A stretch of DNA of 64,000 nucleotides from assembly GCF_900177745.1 (NCBI RefSeq), contig NZ_FXAR01000007.1, positions 89,598-153,597 of the forward strand, in the 5' to 3' direction. This stretch comes from Corynebacterium pollutisoli. GTDB taxonomy: Bacteria; Actinomycetota; Actinomycetes; Mycobacteriales; Mycobacteriaceae. The notes under the pieces were generated by a model. That model did not search any database. It saw only the letters and a list, made by a program, of their open reading frames with translations, and was not told where the DNA came from. Positions 20,420-26,719 of the stretch are shown piece by piece (the stretch's first letter is position 1; each line of letters starts with the position of its first letter). The position numbers and the translations under genes were made by a program.

Positions 20420-20588
20420 TGTTATTGTTGTTGTCGCTCGAGCCGTCGTCCGAGCTCCCGCCCTCCTGGATACCGGCCCCGTCGAAACCGAGGATGCCGG
20501 CCCAACCGTTGCAGAAACTCGCCGACTCACTGAACGGGTCGCCCGTGGACGTGCCGGAGATGGGCCGGCGCCCGAATGGTGTGGTCAT
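20412..20588 (-). CDS. Putative RiPP precursor peptide, 58 residues
   Basis: ATG 20588 is preceded seven bases upstream by a perfect AGGAGG ribosome site (20596-20601), the strongest in the neighbourhood. The peptide has no signal sequence or membrane helix. After a leader-like basic and Ser/Thr-rich N-terminus it carries SFCNGWAGILGFDGAGIQ (residues 24-41), with a single Cys26 and aromatic Phe25, Trp29 and Phe35, then an acidic Gly/Ser tail ending in five Asn and a Gly. Its start overlaps the membrane-protein stop (ATGA), and its stop overlaps the radical SAM start by eight bases (ATGGCTGA). Being the only intact gene of the cassette and adjacent to a SPASM enzyme, it is the likely substrate. 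No known precursor family is recognised. Confidence 0.65.
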   Translation of the reverse strand: MTTPFGRRPISGTSTGDPFSESASFCNGWAGILGFDGAGIQEGGSSDDGSSDNNNNNG

Positions 20589-21335
20589 GAGACCGCCTCC
20601 TGTCGTTTCTCGATGGCCACCGCCACCGCCCGGGGATTGTCCGGGAGATACCTCACCCGCACCCGCCGGGCGGCCACGAGCAGCCCGTACTGGAAGTCGC
20701 TCAGCGGCATCCCCTTGACGATCGTCGGCAGGTCCCCGTGCAGGATCCGCAGCTCCACCGCGACAACCGGGACGCCGCTCACCGTGCGGCCCGTGCGGTC
20801 CACCCGCAGGACCTCGGCCTCCGCCGGCAGGCCGCGGCGGACGGCCTCCCGATCGAGCCTGTCGTCGAGCCCGTCACGCACCCGGACCTGGTCGAAAAGC
20901 GCTGCGCCTCCTCCCGCTTCGGCCCCCGCGCGATCTTCACCTTCTCCCGGCGGTACTGACGCCACATGGCCGGAAACTGCAGGCCGGGCTGAACACCGGG
21001 CACCGCATCGGCGGCCACCCTACGAGTGAAGACGGAGTCGAAGGGGGCACTGCCGTCGGCCGGCTCTACCCGCACGAGGTGATCAGACGGCGGCCGTCCT
21101 TCAGCTCGGTGGTGCTGCGCAGCCGCGTCACCGTCGCCACACCCACCCAGGCGTCCGGCCACTCCACCGGCGCACGGCCGGCGCGGCGCACCGCGCCGAC
21201 AATTCCGGTCGCCCCGAACGCCACCCCGGCAGCCACGAGGCCGAAGAACACCACGACCCAACCGGCCCCCGTGACGGCGGCCACCACCAGGAGGAACAGA
21301 ACCGTGGCCACCGCCACGGACACAGCCCTAGACAT
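20585..21335 (-). pseudogene. Two-helix membrane protein of the peptide cassette, two frameshifts
   Basis: From ATG 21335 the product has two N-terminal transmembrane helices (ATVLFLLVVAAV and VVFFGLVAAGVAFGATGIV), then GVATVTRLRSTTELKDGRR. The frame breaks near 21080-21090 and continues in another frame as HLVRVEPADGSAPF, through FTRRVAADAVPGV. It breaks again at the AAAA run 20895-20898 and finishes as DQVRVRDGLDD through GVPVVAVELRILHGDLP. Both breaks are explained by one missing base each. The intact protein would be about 250 residues, with two similar soluble repeats of the form A.V..V..T.....G. The family is not identified. A leaderless -10 (TAGGAT, 21343-21348) precedes it, so this is the first gene of the cassette. 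Confidence 0.65.
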
Positions 21336-21342
21336 ACCGGGG

Positions 21343-21348
21343 ATCCTA
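21343..21348 (-). promoter_or_regulatory. Leaderless -10 hexamer of the peptide cassette
   Basis: On the minus strand TAGGAT ends seven bases before ATG 21335. It would transcribe the membrane-protein, peptide and radical-SAM genes as one unit. Confidence 0.55.
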
Positions 21349-21425
21349 AACGCTTGCGTCAGAAAGCGCAGGAGGAGAGATGCAGAAAGCACCCCCCGGG
21401 CGCCGCAGTATGGTTATCTCGACTT

Positions 21426-22913
21426 ATGGGCGAAGCAGTTTCCACCGACACGTACACCCCGCAGCAGCGCACGCGCTACCGCCAGCAGCTGAACAACGAC
21501 CTCGAGGTCTTCGACCGGCACCTGCAGAAGGCCGATTTCGGCAACCGGGGCACCATCGGCCTGGAGCTGGAGCTCAACCTCGTCGACGAGGACATGCAGC
21601 CCGCCCGCAAGGCCCCCGAGGTGCTCGAGCAGCTCAGCGACGAGTACCAGTCCGAGATCGGCATGTACAACGTCGAGATGAACCACCCGCCGCTGTCCGT
21701 CGCCGGGGACGGGCTGCGCCAGCTGCACGAGGGCATCACCTCCCGCCTCGACACGGTGCGCGCGGCCGCCGCCAACGTGGGCGCACAGGTCGCGATGATC
21801 GGCACCCTGCCCACCGTCACCCCCGAGTTCCTCTCCGACCCCTCCTGGATGGTCCCCGAGAACCGCTACCGCGGCCTCAACAACGCCATCATGCAGAGCC
21901 GCGGCGAACTCGTCCACATCGACCTGTCGAACGAGGAGGAGTGCCGCAAGGACTTCGACGACATCGCCCCCGAATCCACCTGCACCTCCATGCAGCTGCA
22001 CCTGCAGGTCCCGCCCGGGCGCTTCACCCACGCGTGGAACGCCGCCCAGGCGATGGCATCCGTGCAGGTGGCGCTGGCCGCCAACTCCCCGCTCTTCCTC
22101 GGCCGCAAACTGTGGCACGAGTCGCGCATCCCGGTGTTCCAGCAGGCCATCGACACGCGCACGCCCGAACTGGTCGCCCAGGGCGTGCGACCGCGCGTGT
22201 GGTTCGGTGAGCGCTGGATCACCTCCGTCTTCGACCTCTTCGAGGAGAACGTCCGCTACTTCTCCCCGCTGCTGCCCGAGGACCGCACCGCCTCCGGTGA
22301 ACCCATCATCGAGGGCCAGTCCCCCACCCTCCATCACCTCAATCTACACAACGGCACGGTGTGGCGCTGGAACCGCCCGATCTACGCCCCCGGCAAGCGG
22401 CGCGCGCACATCCGCGTGGAGAACCGCATCCTGCCCGCCGGGCCCACCGTCACCGACATCGTCGCCGACGCCGCCTTCTACTATGGCCTGGTGAAGTACC
22501 TGTCGTCGGAGACCCGCCCCGTGTGGTCGCGTCTGACTTTCAAGGACGCGGAGCAGAACTTCTTCTACGGGGCGCGGGCCGGCATGTTCGCCCGCCTCGA
22601 CTGGCCGACACTCGGGCGTATCGACGTCGCCACCCTCGTCACCGACCACCTCCTCGAGCAGGCCCGCACCGGTCTGCGCGCCCTCGACGTCGACGAGGAC
22701 CTCGTCTCCCACTACCTCGGCATCATCGGCGAGCGCGCCCGCAAGCGCCAGAACGGGGCCATGTGGCAGCTGCGCACCCTCAAGGCGCTCACCCCGGCCG
22801 GCTCTACGCCGGATTCCCCCGAGCGCCGCGCCGCCCTGGCGGAGATGCTGCGCCGTTATCTGGCCAACCAGGCCACCGATGAGCCGGTGCACACCTGGAA
22901 GATACATCCGTGA
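21426..22913 (+). CDS. Glutamate-cysteine ligase family 2 (carboxylate-amine ligase) protein
   Basis: The 495-residue product matches the GCS2 family: NRGTIGLELELNLVDEDMQPA near the N-terminus (nucleotide/metal-binding Glu residues), YNVEMNHPP, and a basic segment near RRAHIRVENRILPAGPT. Family members join glutamate and cysteine or form related gamma-glutamyl bonds. Corynebacteria use mycothiol rather than glutathione, so a role in another low-molecular-weight thiol pathway, or a different substrate, is likely. The ATG at 21426 is preceded by TATGGT about ten bases upstream, suggesting a leaderless or near-leaderless message. Confidence 0.8.
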   Translation: MGEAVSTDTYTPQQRTRYRQQLNNDLEVFDRHLQKADFGNRGTIGLELELNLVDEDMQPARKAPEVLEQLSDEYQSEIGMYNVEMNHPPLSVAGDGLRQLHEGITSRLDTVRAAAANVGAQVAMIGTLPTVTPEFLSDPSWMVPENRYRGLNNAIMQSRGELVHIDLSNEEECRKDFDDIAPESTCTSMQLHLQVPPGRFTHAWNAAQAMASVQVALAANSPLFLGRKLWHESRIPVFQQAIDTRTPELVAQGVRPRVWFGERWITSVFDLFEENVRYFSPLLPEDRTASGEPIIEGQSPTLHHLNLHNGTVWRWNRPIYAPGKRRAHIRVENRILPAGPTVTDIVADAAFYYGLVKYLSSETRPVWSRLTFKDAEQNFFYGARAGMFARLDWPTLGRIDVATLVTDHLLEQARTGLRALDVDEDLVSHYLGIIGERARKRQNGAMWQLRTLKALTPAGSTPDSPERRAALAEMLRRYLANQATDEPVHTWKIHP

Positions 22914-22950
22914 GGTTTGTCAACCGGTAGGTGGGCAGAAATGCCGGTTT

Positions 22951-22977
22951 CTGTGGATAGACGGTGGTTATCCACAG
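22951..22977. promoter_or_regulatory. Inverted pair of DnaA-box-like sites upstream of HNH gene
   Basis: CTGTGGATA (22951-22959) and TATCCACAG (22969-22977) form perfect 9-base arms around a 9-base spacer. The right arm with its preceding T reads TTATCCACA, the classical DnaA box. The left arm is CTATCCACA on the other strand. A copy of the dispersed motif (GCTTATCGACG, 22990-23000) follows 12 bases later. DnaA control, or a binding site for the endonuclease itself, are both possible. Confidence 0.5.
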
Positions 22978-23030
22978 GCCGGGTTGGTTGCTTATCGACG
23001 CCGCGTTGTTTCCGGTTTAGTGTCCGGGGC

Positions 23031-24164
23031 ATGACCACCGTTGCTGCGTTGCAGGCCCTGCGGGCCATGACCGTCCTGGAGGAGATCTCCTCCGGGGCGG
23101 TCACACGCGACGTACTCGACCGTCTGGGTGTGCGTGATGCCCGGCTGTGGGAGAGGTTGGCGGTCACGTACTACGGGCCCACCCGGTATCGCAGGCTGCA
23201 GGCGGCGGCCCGGGAGGCGGCGGCGCCGCTGTCCCTGGACGCGGTCGCGGTGATCGAAAAACACCTGCGGTCGTTGTTGCGTGGTGCGTCGGTGACGGTG
23301 GAGGAACTCCGGGTCGAACTGTGTTCGTTGCGCGGCACCGTCGATGAGATTGATCGGGCGGCCGCCGCCCGGGTGCGTGACCACAACAGGTCGGTCAAGG
23401 ATGCGGCGGCGAAGGCCTACGGCAAACGCGCCCTGCGCGGGGGTAAGAACACCGACGCCCTCGGCATGCGCACCCTGACCCTCACTCTGCCGGAACGGCA
23501 GATCTCCCACATCATCGCCACCTTGCTACCTGCCGCGGACCAGGCCCGGGCCGCGGATCCCCGCCTGGGGTATGAGCCGGCGATGGCTGATGCCGCCTAC
23601 CAGCACCTGACCACCGGAGCGGCAGGCAGTTCAACCCCGCCGGTGGTGCCGCTGGTGGTCATGGCACTACCCGACTACGCGGCGGTCCTGCGCCACGAGG
23701 GGGATGAGACGGTGTTCGCCCTGACCGATGGCACCACGATCACCGGCAAGGAGCTGGTGGAGCATGAGATGGCCTCCCACGGCCTGGTCGGTGTCTACGA
23801 CCCGGTCGACGGTGGGGTCAACCTCTACCGGGATCAACGGTGCGCGAGTTTCAAGCAGCGCATGCTGTTGGCGGCGGAGACGATCCTGTGCCCCACCCCG
23901 GGGTGTACGACACCGGCCGATCAGTGCCAGGTACACCACCTGACCCCCTGGAAACACGGCGGGGAAACCAACCTGGACAACCTCACGATGGCGTGCCGGG
24001 TGCACAACGCCCGCAACGACGACGATCCCGACACCCCACCGAGGCACGGTCGGCTGGCACGAGAACCCGGCGGAGTGGTCCACCACCCACCCGATGGTGG
24101 GCCACCGCGCACCAACACCCACCCGATCCGGAACCTCTCCGCCATGGCCCTCGTCAACCGGTGA
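23031..24164 (+). CDS. HNH endonuclease of the DUF222/13E12 repeat type
   Basis: The 377-residue product has an Ala/Arg-rich helical DUF222-like region (about residues 1-270) and a C-terminal HNH domain: C-P-T-P-G-C, then QVHHLTPWKHGG and LDNLTMACRVHNARN, supplying the paired His and the Asn. Proteins of this type are found in many copies in actinobacterial genomes and in mycobacterial REP13E12 elements; their role is unclear. A downstream tail of 40 residues looks disordered. The promoter carries the inverted DnaA-like boxes. Confidence 0.85.
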   Translation: MTTVAALQALRAMTVLEEISSGAVTRDVLDRLGVRDARLWERLAVTYYGPTRYRRLQAAAREAAAPLSLDAVAVIEKHLRSLLRGASVTVEELRVELCSLRGTVDEIDRAAAARVRDHNRSVKDAAAKAYGKRALRGGKNTDALGMRTLTLTLPERQISHIIATLLPAADQARAADPRLGYEPAMADAAYQHLTTGAAGSSTPPVVPLVVMALPDYAAVLRHEGDETVFALTDGTTITGKELVEHEMASHGLVGVYDPVDGGVNLYRDQRCASFKQRMLLAAETILCPTPGCTTPADQCQVHHLTPWKHGGETNLDNLTMACRVHNARNDDDPDTPPRHGRLAREPGGVVHHPPDGGPPRTNTHPIRNLSAMALVNR

Positions 24165-24181
24165 CCCCTCCCCCGGAGGGG
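24165..24181 (+). terminator. Short hairpin after the HNH gene
   Basis: CCCCTCC (24165-24171) pairs with GGAGGGG (24175-24181) around a 3-base loop, starting one base after the stop codon. There is no T-run, so its strength is uncertain. Confidence 0.5.
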
Positions 24182-24194
24182 CTATCGGTGCTGG

Positions 24195-24608
24195 CTACAG
24201 CTTGACCATCGGCTCGTAGCCGAAGGGGATCCGCTCCGAGTCGACGATCTGCTTGCCGAAGGGGAAGCAGGTGACCGGGATCATCTTGATGTTCGCCCAC
24301 GCGAGCGGGATGCCGATGATGGTGGCGGCCTGGGCTGCGGCAGTGGTGATGTGGCCGATGGCGAGCCACAGGCCGGCAACGAGGAACCAGATGACGTTGC
24401 TGACGGCCGACATGCCGCTCACCCCGCCGGAGGGCTGGATGACGGAGCGCCCGAAGGGGGCGACGGCGTAGTTGGCCATGCGGAAGGAGGCGACGCCGGC
24501 CGGGATGGTGATGACCAGCAGGCAGGCGAGGATGCCAAAAAGGACGTAGCCGGCGGCGAGGAGGAAACCACCGGTGATGAACCAGATGATGTTGAGCAGG
24601 AGTTTCAC
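24195..24608 (-). CDS. YccF-domain inner membrane protein
   Basis: The 137-residue product starts at GTG 24608 and contains two copies of the YccF domain: a hydrophobic LLNIIWFITGGFLLAAGYVLFG, then FRMANYAVAPFGRSV, repeated as NVIWFLVAGLWLAIGHI and PFGKQIV. This gives four membrane segments. The function of the family is unknown. A minus-strand TAGATT (24616-24621) ends seven bases before the GTG, which supports this start and a leaderless message. It is divergent from the DUF1707 gene. Confidence 0.85.
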   Translation of the reverse strand: MKLLLNIIWFITGGFLLAAGYVLFGILACLLVITIPAGVASFRMANYAVAPFGRSVIQPSGGVSGMSAVSNVIWFLVAGLWLAIGHITTAAAQAATIIGIPLAWANIKMIPVTCFPFGKQIVDSERIPFGYEPMVKL

Positions 24609-24639
24609 ACCCCCGAATCTAGTGGAATCTGCCACTTCG

Positions 24640-25157
24640 ATGGCGGGCATGGATGACCACCTGCGTCTCTCCGACAACGAGCGCATTTCCGCCATGTCCG
24701 CCCTGGCCACCCATTTCACCGAGGGACGTCTCGACACGTCCGAGTTCGACGAGCGCACTCTCGCCGCCTCCCAGGCGAAGACCCGCGGGGATCTCCGTCC
24801 GCTTTTCGACGATCTGCCGGGGCAACTCCCGGCGGCACTCGACGGCGCTCGTCGATAAGCAGGATGCGGAGCTGGCCGAGATCCGCAGCCGGGGCATGAA
24901 GGTGGAGAAGTGGGACGGTGTCCTCGGCAGTGTGACGTTGGCGTCATTTTTCATCCTCATGTTCGCCTTCGACGTGAGTTGGGCGTGGATCGTGTGGCCC
25001 ATCATGGGCGCGTTGTTCGTGGTGATCCGCCTGCTCAACCACTTCTCCGACTCGGATGAAAAGGTCTACGAGGAGATGAAGGAGGTCGAGGAGAAGGCAC
25101 GGAAGGCCCGGATCGAACGCGCCACGGAGCGCCTCAGGGAGCTGGAGGGGGGAGTAA
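24640..25157 (+). pseudogene. DUF1707 membrane protein, frameshifted
   Basis: Translation from ATG 24640 (or 24649) gives a DUF1707 domain, LRLSDNERISAMSALATHF with DTSEFDERTLAA, and then a stop (TAA, 24856-24858) created inside a copy of the dispersed motif. In the next frame the coding continues as DAELAEIRSRGMKVEKWDG, two membrane helices (SFFILMFAFDVSWAWIVW, MGALFVVIRLL) and a basic coiled tail. That frame then overruns into the DedA gene. Dropping one G from the six-G run at 25147-25152 would give a stop at 25157. Each break fits one extra base. The gene is decayed or mis-sequenced; its role is unknown even when intact. Confidence 0.65.
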
Positions 25158-25167
25158 CCTGCTCCCC

Positions 25168-25818
25168 ATGCTCTCCTCCATCGTCGACTGGGTCGTCCGC
25201 CTCATGGAGCTCCTCGGGGCTCCGGGCGTCGGCATCGCCATTCTCCTGGAGAATCTCTTCCCTCCCATCCCGTCCGAGGTGGTTCTGCCCCTGGCCGGGT
25301 TCACGTCCACGCAGGGTGACCTCAATGTGTGGGCGGCGTTCGCCTGGGCGACGATCGGGTCGGTGACGGGTGCGTTCCTGCTGTACTGGCTGGGGGCGGG
25401 GATCGGCGCGGACCGGTTGCGGCGTATCGCGGACTGGATGTGGCTGGTGGAGCCGGAGGACGTCGATAAGGCGTTGCACTGGTTCGACCGGTACGGGCGG
25501 TGGTCGGTGTTCTTCGGGCGTCTCATCCCGGGTATCCGGTCGCTGATCTCCATTCCCGCGGGCGTCGACCGGATGAATCCGCTGTCCTTCGGTCTCATGA
25601 CCGTGACCGGTTCGGCGTTGTGGAATGCGGTGCTCATCTACGCCGGAGTGGTGCTCGGCGATAATTATCACCTGGTGGAGAAGTACGTCAGCGAGTATTC
25701 GACGGTGGTGTACGTCATCGTGGGTATCGCGTTCCTCGTGGTGGTCGGCCTGTTGGCACGACGGGCACGGCGTCGTAATCAGCGGCGGAAGGCTGACATG
25801 CGGGGCACCACCAGATGA
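25168..25818 (+). CDS. DedA/SNARE-associated family membrane protein
   Basis: The 216-residue polytopic protein shows the DedA hallmarks E-N-x-x-P-P-I-P-S-E (LLENLFPPIPSEVVLPLAG) and the later F-G-R-x-I-P-G-x-R (FFGRLIPGIRSLISIPAG). The family includes undecaprenyl-phosphate flippases and other lipid scramblases; which role applies here is unknown. The basic C-terminal tail overlaps the convergent Nei-type gene by 104 bases, which is unusually long. Confidence 0.9.
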   Translation: MLSSIVDWVVRLMELLGAPGVGIAILLENLFPPIPSEVVLPLAGFTSTQGDLNVWAAFAWATIGSVTGAFLLYWLGAGIGADRLRRIADWMWLVEPEDVDKALHWFDRYGRWSVFFGRLIPGIRSLISIPAGVDRMNPLSFGLMTVTGSALWNAVLIYAGVVLGDNYHLVEKYVSEYSTVVYVIVGIAFLVVVGLLARRARRRNQRRKADMRGTTR

Positions 25819-26551
25819 TGCGTTCCCCCAGCCAGGCCCGCTGAATCATCGTGCCGCAGCGGCGGCAGGGGCGGCCGTGGCGGCCGAAGACGTAGGTGGT
25901 CTCCCCGGCGCGGCGCACGCCGGTGGTGACGCGGACGGGGGCGTGGCGGTTGGCCCACATGATGCGGCGGGTGATGTGGAGGATCTTCCCGACGTCGACC
26001 TCCCCCACGGGGCGCGCGGGGTGGACGCCGGCGAGGTAGCAGATCTCGGCCCGGTATTCGTTGCCGACTCCGGCGAGGTTGCGTTGTTCGAGCAGTGCCT
26101 CGCCTATCGACGCCTGCGGTTCGGCCTCGATGCGTCGTTGTGCTTCGCCGGGGTCCCACTCCCCGAGGACGTCGGGCCCGAGGTGGGCGATCTGCTCGTG
26201 GTAGTCGTCGACGCCGAAGACGCGGACGAATCCCAGTGAGTGGCCGACTATCTCGATGGGGTGGGTGTCGGCCAGGTGGAGGACGACGCGGGCGGTGTGG
26301 CCGGGTTTGCGCCACCTGTCGCCGACCCGGTGGATGGCCCAGGTGCCCTCCATTTTGAGGTGGGTGTGGAGGATCCGGTCGCCGAACTGCATGAACAGGT
26401 GTTTGCCGTAGGGCCAGACGCGTTCGGTGATGTCCCCGTCGAAGGTGGTCAGTGCCACGGAGGGCACGCGCAGGGAGGTGTGGAGGACCTCCCGGCCGGT
26501 CATGAACTGCAGGCGCCGGGAGAGTTGGAGGACGGAGTCACCTTCGGGCAC
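25715..26551 (-). CDS. Fpg/Nei-family DNA glycosylase (Nei2-like)
   Basis: The 278-residue product begins MPEGD, so after Met removal Pro is the N-terminal nucleophile with Glu next to it. The helix-two-turn-helix segment LLEQRNLAGVGNEYRAEICYLAGVHP and the zinc finger CRRCG ... CPACQ are intact. It should excise oxidised pyrimidines and nick abasic sites. Position next to lhr matches the mycobacterial lhr-nei2 pair. The sequence runs about 30 residues past the zinc finger, into DedA coding sequence, longer than expected; a one-base shift would end it at 25786. Confidence 0.9.
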   Translation of the reverse strand: MPEGDSVLQLSRRLQFMTGREVLHTSLRVPSVALTTFDGDITERVWPYGKHLFMQFGDRILHTHLKMEGTWAIHRVGDRWRKPGHTARVVLHLADTHPIEIVGHSLGFVRVFGVDDYHEQIAHLGPDVLGEWDPGEAQRRIEAEPQASIGEALLEQRNLAGVGNEYRAEICYLAGVHPARPVGEVDVGKILHITRRIMWANRHAPVRVTTGVRRAGETTYVFGRHGRPCRRCGTMIQRAWLGERIIWWCPACQPSAADYDAVPVVPTGRPPRGTRYPR

Positions 26552-26719
26552 TCTTTCACGCTACCGCCACGGGGCTTCGACCCGGTTTCGTGTCCCTGTC
26601 ACTGGCCCGTGTCGTGCCCCGTGGCTGTGTTCCCCCCGGGGAGAATTATTGCCCGCGGCACCGGTATGGCATGGCTGTAGTTTCGCCCACTGCAGTGGGA
26701 CACAGGCTGCGGACAGGGG

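Noticed and set aside
23031..24164. Group I intron or intein homing endonuclease
   Set aside because: The HNH gene is free-standing, carries the DUF222-like region of 13E12 proteins, and does not interrupt another gene.
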